16,524 nucleotides of DNA, from NCBI GenBank assembly GCA_031262125.1, contig JAISII010000160.1:1-16524 (forward strand), read 5' to 3'. The position numbers and the translations under genes are program-made. The notes beneath the pieces were generated by a model. That model had not been told where the DNA came from, made no database searches, and worked only from the letters and a program-made list of their open reading frames with translations. The DNA is from Oscillospiraceae bacterium (GTDB lineage Bacteria > Bacillota > Clostridia > Oscillospirales > Acutalibacteraceae). Shown here in pieces: positions 1-6,003 of this stretch. Within the stretch, counting starts at the first letter, position 1; every line of letters starts with the position of its first letter.

Positions 1-105
1 AGACAGGGCAAAAACCCCAGAACCGGCGAAGTTATCAACATCCCCGCTTCTACCGCTCCCGCTTTCAAAGCAGGCTCGGCTTTCAAACAGGCTGTTAATA
101 AATAA
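1..105 (+). CDS. HU family DNA-binding protein, C-terminal part (5' end outside window)
   Basis: Thirty-four codons and a TAA stop, in frame from the first base, encode the DNA-binding arm and C-terminal helix of a bacterial HU protein (RQGKNPRTGEVINIPAS, then AFKAG and AVNK). HU is a small dimeric nucleoid protein that bends DNA. The fragment matches the end of the complete HU gene just downstream at 31 of 34 residues (A/S, V/A and E/Q differences), so this is the upstream member of a tandem pair. Only the 3' end is visible, so start, length and promoter cannot be judged. A strong terminator follows at 125-154, so the two copies are probably transcribed separately. Confidence 0.9.
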   Translation, partial: RQGKNPRTGEVINIPASTAPAFKAGSAFKQAVNK

Positions 106-124
106 TTTTTGTTTTTAAATTGCT

Positions 125-154
125 AATCGGGAGTGTGTATGCACTCCCGATTTT
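125..154 (+). terminator. Rho-independent terminator of the first HU gene
   Basis: A perfect 11-bp stem (AATCGGGAGTG against CACTCCCGATT) with a 6-nt loop is followed by a short T run. It lies 19 nt after the first HU stop and is repeated almost exactly after the second HU gene at 567-596. Confidence 0.85.
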
Positions 155-187
155 GTGTGTGATTTAGTTATGTATTATAAAAAACGC

Positions 188-216
188 TTGACTTTGTGTG
201 TTTAGTTAGTTATACT
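188..216 (+). promoter_or_regulatory. Sigma-A promoter of the complete HU gene
   Basis: TTGACT (188-193), a 17-nt spacer and TATACT (211-216) give a near-consensus housekeeping promoter. It lies after the first HU terminator and about 55 nt before the second HU start codon, which supports independent transcription of the second copy. Confidence 0.8.
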
Positions 217-270
217 TAACTTAATATCAAATGGAGTTAAAATAAATTTATTTTACTTGGAGGAATAATC

Positions 271-546
271 ATGAATAGAAACATGTTAATTTTAAAAGTT
301 TGCGATGAGGCAAACATCTCAAAAAAAGATGCCGAAAAAGCATTAAATGCAATAACCAAAGTAATTACAGAAGCTGTAGCTTCGGGCGATAAAATACAGT
401 TGGTTGGCTTTGGCACGTTCGAAGCTCGTGATAGAAAAGAAAGACAGGGCAAAAACCCCAGAACCGGCGAAGTTATCAACATCCCCGCAGCTACCGTCCC
501 CGCTTTCAAAGCTGGCTCGGCATTTAAAGAGGCTGTTAACAAATAA
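271..546 (+). CDS. HU family DNA-binding protein (complete copy)
   Basis: A 91-residue protein of typical HU length (about 90). The N-terminal helices form the dimer body. The GFGTFEARDRKERQGKNPRT stretch (residues about 46-66) is the family signature leading into the DNA-binding beta arm, and the INIPA stretch with the conserved proline follows. HU binds DNA without strong sequence preference, bends it and compacts the nucleoid. The ATG at 271 is supported by GGAGG at 259-263 with good spacing and by a consensus promoter at 188-216. It is the second of two tandem HU genes. Its 3' half and terminator are nearly identical to the upstream copy, so the pair arose by duplication. I give no symbol because hupA/hupB naming cannot be decided here. 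Confidence 0.95.
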   Translation: MNRNMLILKVCDEANISKKDAEKALNAITKVITEAVASGDKIQLVGFGTFEARDRKERQGKNPRTGEVINIPAATVPAFKAGSAFKEAVNK

Positions 547-566
547 TTTTTGTTTTTTAAATTGCC

Positions 567-596
567 AATCGGGAGTGTGTATGCACTCCCGATTTT
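567..596 (+). terminator. Rho-independent terminator of the second HU gene
   Basis: Same 11-bp stem, loop and T run as the terminator at 125-154, 20 nt after the HU stop codon. It separates the HU locus from the downstream protease/tadA/ABC group. Confidence 0.85.
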
Positions 597-647
597 GTGT
601 TAGTTTTAATTTTGTTAAATAACCAACAAAAACATTTTAAATAACAG

Positions 648-677
648 TTGCAAAATAAACCGTTTGCGTGCTATACT
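648..677 (+). promoter_or_regulatory. Sigma-A promoter upstream of the CPBP protease gene
   Basis: TTGCAA (648-653), an 18-nt spacer and TATACT (672-677). It probably drives the protease gene and, with no terminator visible until 4981, perhaps tadA and the ABC genes too. The -35 box coincides with a possible upstream TTG start at 648, which argues against that codon as a translation start. Confidence 0.65.
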
Positions 678-749
678 AACAACAGTGGTTTTAGGCAAAT
701 CAACATTTATTTGCCGGCAAATTATCAACCTAAACAAAAAGAGGAATTT

Positions 750-1931
750 ATGCAAAATTTTAATTATAACAACTACGGCAGCTACACATACTACACCTTG
801 CCGCCCGAATATGAAAAGCAAATGTTAAAAAAGGAAGTTGCACACGCTGCAAGTATGGCGGGGCTTATAGCACTTACAGCGTTGCTCACGGCAAGTGTTG
901 TTGCGGTAATATTTGAGTTTGTCTCGCTTTTTTTGCGGGCATCTTCGGCGTTGTCGCTGGGCGGCTCTTATGAGGAAGCTATAAATTCTTTATACGATAT
1001 GCTTTCGGGTGCAAATTCTTTAGATTTATACTTTTTGCAGGGCATTGGCTCATTGGCGGGCTTTGGGCTTATCGGGCTTATTTTTGCAAAAAGGATGAAG
1101 CTGAATTTTAACAAGATTTTTTGCTTTAGCAAAGTCAAAATTTCTGTAATTCTGCCCATGATTTTGGGAGGCTTTGCAGTTTGTATGCTGGCAAACTATT
1201 CGGTTACGTATTTGATGCAAAACTTTGAGTTTTTCGGCATTGTTAACCGAGAGGGCATAAGCTTGACAGGGCATAATTTAACACAGAATATTATGTATTA
1301 TGTTGTGGTTTCGGTTTTGCCGGGGGTTTGCGAGGAATTGCTTTTCAGGGGAGTTATTCTGGGCAGTTTGCGTAAATACGGCGGACCGTTTGCAATAATC
1401 GGCTCATCTTTATTGTTTGCAATTATGCACGGCAACATTATTCAAATCCCCTTTGCTTTTGTTGTTGGCGTTGTGCTTGGGTTTATGACGGTTAAAACAA
1501 ACTCGATGCTGCCGGCAATAATTTTGCATATGCTAAATAATGCTTTTGTCGTGTCGTCCGACATATTTATGCAATCCTACGGCGAGGATATGTACGAAAT
1601 AGTTTTCACTATCATTATTGCTGCTGCAATTGTTATCGGGCTGGTGGCAATCGCCTTTTTGGCAAAAAGCAGCAAAGGCACTTTTTTTGTGATGAGAACC
1701 CCGAACAGTGCAAAAAATACCATTGCAACAAACAATTTGGGCGGGCAACCCACCGCAACACAGCCGCAATTTGCCGTGCAACCGCTGCAACCTTACGGCA
1801 CAAACGTAGCTTTAACCCTAAAAGAAAAAATGCGGGCGTTCTTCCTCAACCCCGGCGTAATTGTTTTTTTAATTTTTTGCCTTATTACTGTAATAGCGTC
1901 ATCGCAATGGCAAAAACCGTGGTGGATATGA
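750..1931 (+). CDS. CPBP family intramembrane glutamic endopeptidase (CAAX protease / Abi type)
   Basis: A 393-residue multi-pass membrane protein with the three CPBP motifs: EELLFR (Glu195, Glu196, Arg200), F-x3-H in FAIMHGN (Phe223, His227) and HMLNN (His260, Asn264). Together they form the intramembrane active site of the Rce1-like family. The N-terminus is Asn/Tyr-rich and cytoplasmic. Hydrophobic helices follow from about residue 35. A C-terminal extension of about 100 residues, a helix then a Gln/Pro/Thr-rich linker and a last hydrophobic segment, lies beyond the core. The substrate is unknown; relatives process bacteriocins or peptides, or act in stress signalling. I chose the ATG at 750 because GAGG at 741-744 precedes it. 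An in-frame TTG at 648 lies inside the -35 box. The gene overlaps tadA by 4 nt (ATGA). Confidence 0.9.
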   Translation: MQNFNYNNYGSYTYYTLPPEYEKQMLKKEVAHAASMAGLIALTALLTASVVAVIFEFVSLFLRASSALSLGGSYEEAINSLYDMLSGANSLDLYFLQGIGSLAGFGLIGLIFAKRMKLNFNKIFCFSKVKISVILPMILGGFAVCMLANYSVTYLMQNFEFFGIVNREGISLTGHNLTQNIMYYVVVSVLPGVCEELLFRGVILGSLRKYGGPFAIIGSSLLFAIMHGNIIQIPFAFVVGVVLGFMTVKTNSMLPAIILHMLNNAFVVSSDIFMQSYGEDMYEIVFTIIIAAAIVIGLVAIAFLAKSSKGTFFVMRTPNSAKNTIATNNLGGQPTATQPQFAVQPLQPYGTNVALTLKEKMRAFFLNPGVIVFLIFCLITVIASSQWQKPWWI

Positions 1932-2377
1932 ACGAACAATTTATGAGAGCCGCCATTGCTGCGGCACAGAAGGCTGCCGATATGGGCGAAGTGCCCGTGG
2001 GTGCTGTTGTGGTAAAAAACGGGCAAATAATAGCCGTCGGCTTTAACAGGCGAGAGTCGGCAAAAAACGCACTATCTCATGCCGAAACCGAGGCTATTAA
2101 CAATGCCTGCACTGCCCTTGGCTCGTGGCGGTTAGAGGGTTGCGACCTTTATGTTACGCTGGAGCCCTGCCCAATGTGTGCAGGTGCAATACTCAATGCA
2201 CGCATTTCAAATGTCTATTTTGGGGCTTATGATGCCAAAAACGGGTGCTGCGGCTCAGTTTGCGATTTGTTTTCGCTGCCGTTTACACACAAAGCAAACG
2301 CTGTCGGCGGCTTTTTGGCAGACGAATGCGGTGCATTGCTGAGTGAATTTTTTAAAAACCTACGCCAAAAGGGGTAG
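1928..2377 (+). CDS. tadA: tRNA-specific adenosine deaminase TadA
   Basis: A 149-residue cytidine/deoxycytidylate deaminase-fold protein of normal TadA length. The zinc-binding and catalytic motifs are intact: HAE (His51, Glu53, Glu being the proton shuttle) and PCPMC (Cys81, Cys84). TadA converts adenosine to inosine at the wobble position of tRNA-Arg(ACG), so that one tRNA reads CGU, CGC and CGA. The ATG at 1928 overlaps the TGA of the protease gene as ATGA, which suggests translational coupling. In-frame ATGs at 1907 and 1943 are possible, but MNEQFMRAAI is the usual family beginning. A signal recognition particle RNA gene often follows tadA in Clostridia, but I see none in the 29-nt gap to the ABC ATPase. 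Confidence 0.93.
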   Translation: MNEQFMRAAIAAAQKAADMGEVPVGAVVVKNGQIIAVGFNRRESAKNALSHAETEAINNACTALGSWRLEGCDLYVTLEPCPMCAGAILNARISNVYFGAYDAKNGCCGSVCDLFSLPFTHKANAVGGFLADECGALLSEFFKNLRQKG

Positions 2378-2406
2378 GGGAGCCTTAATATTAGGAGATA
2401 CATAAA

Positions 2407-3201
2407 TTGAGCATAATTGTAGAAAATTTGTCAAAAACCTTTAAAATTAAAGAAAAACAAAAGGGCATTGGTGGTGCGTTAAAATCACTCGTTGCACCAA
2501 AAACAAAGCTTATAAAAGCTGTTGAAGACATTTCGTTTACTATAGACGACGGGCAGGCAGTCGGGTTTATCGGACCGAATGGGGCAGGCAAATCTACCAC
2601 CGTAAAAATGCTGTCGGGTATTTTATACCCGTCCGCCGGGCGTATAAACGTCAATGGGCTTGTGCCGTATAAAAACCGCATAGAACACGTTAAAAACATT
2701 GGTGTTGTGTTTGGACAAAAAAGCCAGCTATGGTGGGATTTGCCCATAACCGATACCTTTGATTTGCTTAAAAAAATATATAAAATCCCTTCCGATGTTT
2801 ACAGCCGAAATTTAGAATTGTTTAACGAAATTTTGGGTTTGCACGAGTTTGAAACCCAGCAGGTGCGGCAGCTAAGCTTGGGGCAGCGTATGCGTGCCGA
2901 CATTGCAGCGGCATTTTTGCACGAGCCGTCGATAGTTTTTTTAGACGAACCGACAATAGGGCTGGATGTTGTAGCCAAAGAAAAAATACGCCTGTTTATA
3001 AAAGAAATTAACAGGGTTAAAAAAACAACCTTGCTTTTTACAACCCACGATATGACAGATATTGAAAAAACCTGCCAACGAATAATTGTAATAGACAAAG
3101 GCAAAATTTTGTATGACGGCACGATTGACAGCTTTAAAACAAAACTAAACAAAGACGATTTTAACGAAGCCGTTTATGAAATGTTCACCGGCGGTATTTA
3201 A
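2407..3201 (+). CDS. ABC transporter ATP-binding protein (COG4586-like, ABC-2 exporter)
   Basis: A 264-residue ATPase with all core motifs: Walker A GPNGAGKST (56-64), Q-loop Gln104 in VFGQKSQLWWDLP, signature LSLGQ (156-160), Walker B IVFLDEP (176-182) and H-loop His214 in TTHD. The QKSQLWWDLP stretch and the long N-terminal insert before Walker A are typical of COG4586, which works with the paired permeases COG4587 and COG3694. Both permeases follow here. The substrate of this group is largely unknown; exporters of drugs or lipids are related. The start is a TTG at 2407 with AGGAG at 2393-2397, 9 nt away. A perfect 12-bp inverted repeat overlaps the stop codon, and a structured spacer separates it from the first permease. 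Confidence 0.92.
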   Translation: MSIIVENLSKTFKIKEKQKGIGGALKSLVAPKTKLIKAVEDISFTIDDGQAVGFIGPNGAGKSTTVKMLSGILYPSAGRINVNGLVPYKNRIEHVKNIGVVFGQKSQLWWDLPITDTFDLLKKIYKIPSDVYSRNLELFNEILGLHEFETQQVRQLSLGQRMRADIAAAFLHEPSIVFLDEPTIGLDVVAKEKIRLFIKEINRVKKTTLLFTTHDMTDIEKTCQRIIVIDKGKILYDGTIDSFKTKLNKDDFNEAVYEMFTGGI

Positions 3202-3224
3202 GTTTGAATAAAATTCAAACTTAA
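3198..3224 (+). repeat. Perfect inverted repeat over the ATPase stop codon
   Basis: TTAAGTTTGAAT and ATTCAAACTTAA form a 12-bp perfect stem with a 3-nt loop, and the TAA stop at 3199-3201 lies in the left arm. The following bases (AAATTTAT) do not form a proper T tract, so it is at best a weak terminator. It could protect the 3' end of the ATPase message. Confidence 0.6.
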
Positions 3225-3238
3225 AAATTTATATTCGC

Positions 3239-3267
3239 CGTGCAGTTCTGCCTACGGCAGACGCACG
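3239..3267 (+). promoter_or_regulatory. Two-part hairpin in the ABC operon spacer
   Basis: CGTGC (3239-3243) pairs with GCACG (3263-3267) around an inner perfect stem TCTGCC (3247-3252) / GGCAGA (3256-3261) with a TAC loop. It lies between the stop-codon palindrome and the start-site hairpin, so three consecutive structures fill this spacer. Function unknown. Confidence 0.45.
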
Positions 3268-3280
3268 ATGCGTAATGACA

Positions 3281-3346
3281 CATTAGCTTTCGGCTCACGG
3301 GGCTTGTGGTTTATTAATATATTTTTGTGAGCCTGAAAGGCTAATG
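3281..3346 (+). promoter_or_regulatory. Long hairpin burying the ribosome binding site and ATG of the first permease
   Basis: CATTAGC (3281-3287) pairs with GCTAATG (3340-3346). TTTC (3288-3291) pairs with GAAA (3335-3338), and GGCTCAC (3292-3298) with GTGAGCC (3327-3333). This gives 18 bp with two single-base bulges and a 28-nt loop. The right arm contains the only purine-rich site (AAAGG, 3336-3340) and the ATG at 3344. Folding would block translation of the permease, so it may set permease level relative to ATPase or respond to a signal. The pairing is read directly; the regulatory role is inferred. Confidence 0.5.
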
Positions 3347-4144
3347 GTCATAAAAATGAACCCTTACATAGAATACGGTAAAAAAGCATTTGCAAAAAAC
3401 CTTGTTTATCGTTCTGACTATATAATAGGCGTTTTTAATACTGTTATTATGGTGTTTATTCAGGTTGCAATTTGGCGGGCAATTTATGGCAGCAACACGC
3501 AAATTAACGGTGTACCGTTTAGCTATGTTGCCACAAGCTTTGTGCTTTCAATTTGCTTTGCGGCAGCGTTAACTGCAAACGACTTTGTGCTTGCCGACAA
3601 GGTTTTATACGGCAGCATTACCACCGAACTGCTAAAACCAATAAGCATAAACCTTTGCATAATGGCAGATACCATCGGTAACAATCTATTTAAGCTTATA
3701 ATGCAATTTGCCCCGGCGGTAATAATTTCGGGTTTGTTTTTGGGGCTGCTGCCCCCGGCGTCGGTTTTGATGCTATTGCTGTGCGTTTTTTCGCTGATTT
3801 TCGGGTTTTTAATAGTCTATTACATAAGTTATATAATTCAGGCTTGCAGTTTTTGGTTTACCAACGTGTGGAGCTTGTCGGTTATTAAAAATTCGGTTAT
3901 AAGCATATTGTCGGGCACGCTTATTCCGCTGTGGTTTTTGCCCGATTGGTTAGCTGCGGCAATAAAATGGACGCCGTTTGACGTGATTTATTTTGCACCT
4001 ATTCAAATTTATTTGGGGCAAATGAATACGCAAGAGATTATTTTTACGTTTGCAAAACAAATTGTTTGGGTTTTGCTTTTTGCAGTTTTGGGGATGTTTA
4101 TTTATAAAAAAGGCATTAAAAAGCTTTGCATAGCAGGGGGTTAG
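3344..4144 (+). CDS. ABC-2 type permease (COG4587-like)
   Basis: A 266-residue, very hydrophobic protein with about six membrane segments and no catalytic motif. The start (MNPYIEYGKKAFAKNLVYRSDYIIG) and the GG C-terminal end resemble COG4587, the partner of COG4586 ATPases. It should form half of the transmembrane channel, with the next gene as the other half. The start is uncertain. The ATG at 3344 has AAAGG only 3 nt upstream, while the ATG at 3356 (MNPYIEYG, which aligns better with relatives) has it 15 nt upstream; neither spacing is ideal. This whole region is locked in the hairpin 3281-3346. Only 3 nt separate its TAG from the next ATG. Confidence 0.85.
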   Translation: MVIKMNPYIEYGKKAFAKNLVYRSDYIIGVFNTVIMVFIQVAIWRAIYGSNTQINGVPFSYVATSFVLSICFAAALTANDFVLADKVLYGSITTELLKPISINLCIMADTIGNNLFKLIMQFAPAVIISGLFLGLLPPASVLMLLLCVFSLIFGFLIVYYISYIIQACSFWFTNVWSLSVIKNSVISILSGTLIPLWFLPDWLAAAIKWTPFDVIYFAPIQIYLGQMNTQEIIFTFAKQIVWVLLFAVLGMFIYKKGIKKLCIAGG

Positions 4145-4147
4145 CGT

Positions 4148-4855
4148 ATGAGAAAACTATTCGAACCATTCAGTTTTTATTTTCAGCACTCAAAAATGCT
4201 GACCAAAACCCGAATGCAATATAAGCTGGATGCCTTTTTATGCTGCATTGCTGTATTTGTACGAGAATCAGCCGGAATTGTTGGCGTGTTTTTGGTGCTG
4301 CAAACCTTTAACAACATCGGCGGCTGGAATATGCAGGAGCTGTTCTTTTTGTTTAGCATAATATTTTTAACATACAGCTTTTTGGTGTTTTTGTTTTCGG
4401 GCATCAGGGATTTTAGCAATATTGTTAACAACGGCGAGTTTGACAAATACCTTCTTCGCCCACGCAGTGTTTTGCTGCAAATAATTTCTGCAAATTCCGA
4501 CTATTTTGCCGCCATAGGGCATGGCACATTGGGGCTTGTTTTGTTTATTATAAGTGCAAATTCCATAGGGACAGACTGGAGCTTTGCCAATATTTTGTAC
4601 CTGATTATTACCATAATCGGCGGGGTGCTGATTCAGGCGAGCATTTGGCTTTTGTTTTCGTGCAGCAGCTTTTTTCTAATAAAAACCGACAGTTTAAAAG
4701 ACTTTCTTTATTGGAACACCCGCAAATTTGCAGGCTACCCGCTAAGTGTGTTCCCGGGGTTTATTCAAAAGCTGCTTATGTTTGTTATTCCGTTTGCGTT
4801 TGTCAACTACTTCCCGGCACAATATTTCTTGCACAAGCCCGATTTAGCAAATTAA
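4148..4855 (+). CDS. ABC-2 type permease (COG3694 / ABC2_membrane_6-like), truncated by an in-frame stop
   Basis: A 235-residue hydrophobic protein, second permease of the exporter, starting at an ATG with AGGGGG at 4135-4140. Family features are the N-terminal MRKLFEPFSFYFQHSKM stretch, the FDKYLLRPRS segment in the middle and the FVNYFPAQYFLHKPD stretch near the end. The reading frame stops at TAA 4853-4855 just where relatives go on into a last membrane helix. The same frame continues after the stop for 35 codons with a convincing family C-terminus (see next feature). The protein as written probably lacks its final transmembrane helix. Causes could be a recent nonsense mutation, a base-call error or read-through. 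Elsewhere TAA is used as a normal stop, so the genetic code is not altered. Confidence 0.85.
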   Translation: MRKLFEPFSFYFQHSKMLTKTRMQYKLDAFLCCIAVFVRESAGIVGVFLVLQTFNNIGGWNMQELFFLFSIIFLTYSFLVFLFSGIRDFSNIVNNGEFDKYLLRPRSVLLQIISANSDYFAAIGHGTLGLVLFIISANSIGTDWSFANILYLIITIIGGVLIQASIWLLFSCSSFFLIKTDSLKDFLYWNTRKFAGYPLSVFPGFIQKLLMFVIPFAFVNYFPAQYFLHKPDLAN

Positions 4856-4963
4856 TGGCTCGGCTATATTTATATTACGCCTTTTGTCGGGGTGGTTATG
4901 TTTGCACTTGTGCTTTTGCTGTGGCGGTTTAGTTTAAAGCATTATAACAGTACGGGCAATTGA
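4856..4963 (+). pseudogene. In-frame C-terminal continuation of the second ABC-2 permease after TAA
   Basis: Directly after the TAA, the same frame reads WLGYIYITPFVGVVMFALV, then LLLWRFSLKHYNSTGN and a TGA at 4961-4963. This is one hydrophobic helix ending in the L-W-R-x-x-L-K-x-Y-x-S-T-G pattern that I recognise as the usual end of this permease family. It has no ribosome binding site or start codon of its own, so it is best read as the severed tail of the preceding gene. With it the permease would be 271 residues, close to its partner. The terminator at 4981 lies 17 nt after the TGA, which fits the TGA being the original gene end. Confidence 0.8.
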
Positions 4964-4980
4964 AAATTTGCAAACAAAAT

Positions 4981-5015
4981 AACAGCGTAGCTTTAAAAAT
5001 AGCCACGCTGTTTTT
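4981..5015 (+). terminator. Rho-independent terminator, probably bidirectional
   Basis: AACAGCGT and GCT pair with AGC and ACGCTGTT across one A-C mismatch, giving an 11-bp stem with an 8-nt loop, then TTTTT. On the minus strand the stem is followed by TATTTTG, so it may also end galU transcription from the right. Confidence 0.75.
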
Positions 5016-5074
5016 ATATTTTAATTGAAATTATTTTTTAATTTTCGAGAAAAACTGCCGTTTAAAAGCAAAAC

Positions 5075-5953
5075 TTAAACCAGCCCCGCAGCCAAGGTTT
5101 TAATATAATCTTTTAGCTGGTCGGCGGTGTCGGGGTGCTGCAAGCCAAGCTCTATGTTTGCCTGCAAAAAGCCGAATTTATTGCCCAAATCGTAGCGTGT
5201 GCCCACAAACTCAACGGCGGTCATACCGGTTGTGATTGCAATCTCTCGCATAGCATCGGTCAGCTGAATTTCGCCACCAACGCCGGGTTTGGTGCGTTCC
5301 AGAATTTCAAAAATCCGTGCAGGCAGCACAACTCTGTCAATAATCGAATAAAGCGACAAAACCTCTTCTATGGTTTTGGGCTTTTCTCGCATATCGGTGC
5401 ATTTAAAAATGTTATCTCTTATATTCTCTACCTTTAGCGAGCCGTATTTAGAAAAATCCTCCGCCGGCACTTTTTGTATGCCCACAACGCCCTCGCCAAA
5501 CTCGCCGTAAACGTCAATAAGCTGCTTTATAGCAGGCACCTTGCCGGTAATTACGCCATCACCAAAAAGCACAGCAAACGGCTCGCCGCCTGCAAAGGCT
5601 TTAGCCCTAAGCACGGCATGCCCAAGCCCCAAGGTTTCTTTTTGGCGTATGAAAGTTACGTTAGCCATATCCGAAATCGCACGCACGGTTTTAAGCTCGG
5701 CTTCTTTTTTGCTTTTTGCAAGCGAAGCTTCAAGCTCGGGCGAGTAATCAAAATGGTCTTCTATAACGCCTTTGCCACGGTTGGTAATAATCAAAATATC
5801 GGTAATTCCGGCTGCAACAGCCTCTTCTACAATATATTCAATGCAGGGCTTGTCTACAATCGGCAGCATTTCTTTAGGGAGCGATTTTGTAATGGGCAAC
5901 ACTCGTGTGCCCAACCCCGCAGCTGGAATAACAGCTTTTGTAATTTTTTTCAT
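5075..5953 (-). CDS. galU: UTP--glucose-1-phosphate uridylyltransferase
   Basis: A 292-residue nucleotidyltransferase, typical length for GalU/GtaB. The N-terminal nucleotide-binding motif GLGTRVLPITK (13-23) with KEMLP (27-31) is intact. Asp132 in GDG is the metal-binding Asp, EKP (190-192) holds the sugar-phosphate Lys, and GGEIQLTD (226-233) is the sugar-binding loop. It makes UDP-glucose from UTP and glucose-1-phosphate for wall polysaccharides, glycolipids and galactose use. AAAGGAG lies about 10 nt before the ATG. It follows the zinc-ribbon membrane gene by 50 nt on the same strand, with no terminator between, so the two are probably co-transcribed from the promoter at 7256-7284. The symbol could equally be gtaB. 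Confidence 0.95.
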   Translation of the reverse strand: MKKITKAVIPAAGLGTRVLPITKSLPKEMLPIVDKPCIEYIVEEAVAAGITDILIITNRGKGVIEDHFDYSPELEASLAKSKKEAELKTVRAISDMANVTFIRQKETLGLGHAVLRAKAFAGGEPFAVLFGDGVITGKVPAIKQLIDVYGEFGEGVVGIQKVPAEDFSKYGSLKVENIRDNIFKCTDMREKPKTIEEVLSLYSIIDRVVLPARIFEILERTKPGVGGEIQLTDAMREIAITTGMTAVEFVGTRYDLGNKFGFLQANIELGLQHPDTADQLKDYIKTLAAGLV

Positions 5954-6003
5954 AGTCGGCTTACTCCTTTGTAAATAATAATATTTTAATGAGTTAACAG
6001 CAG

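Noticed and set aside
648..749. Upstream TTG start that would add 34 residues to the CPBP protease
   Set aside because: The codon has no ribosome site and lies in the -35 box of a good promoter. The ATG at 750 has GAGG in position.
1877..1927. N-terminal extension of TadA from an upstream start
   Set aside because: It would overlap the protease gene by 50 nt, and the extra residues (MPYYCNSVIAMAKTVVD) are not TadA-like. The ATGA overlap at 1928 is a normal coupled start.
2378..2406. A signal recognition particle RNA gene after tadA
   Set aside because: The gap is 29 nt and holds only a ribosome binding site.
4645..4932. A 95-codon open frame spanning the premature stop of the second permease
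   Set aside because: It is in another frame, rich in Cys and Tyr with no family pattern, while the permease frame continues convincingly past the TAA. It is a shadow frame.
5555..5563. GDG instead of GDD in GalU as a possible lost metal ligand
   Set aside because: The first Asp (Asp132) aligns with the conserved metal-binding Asp. The next residue varies in the family (Asp in Bacillus, Val in E. coli).
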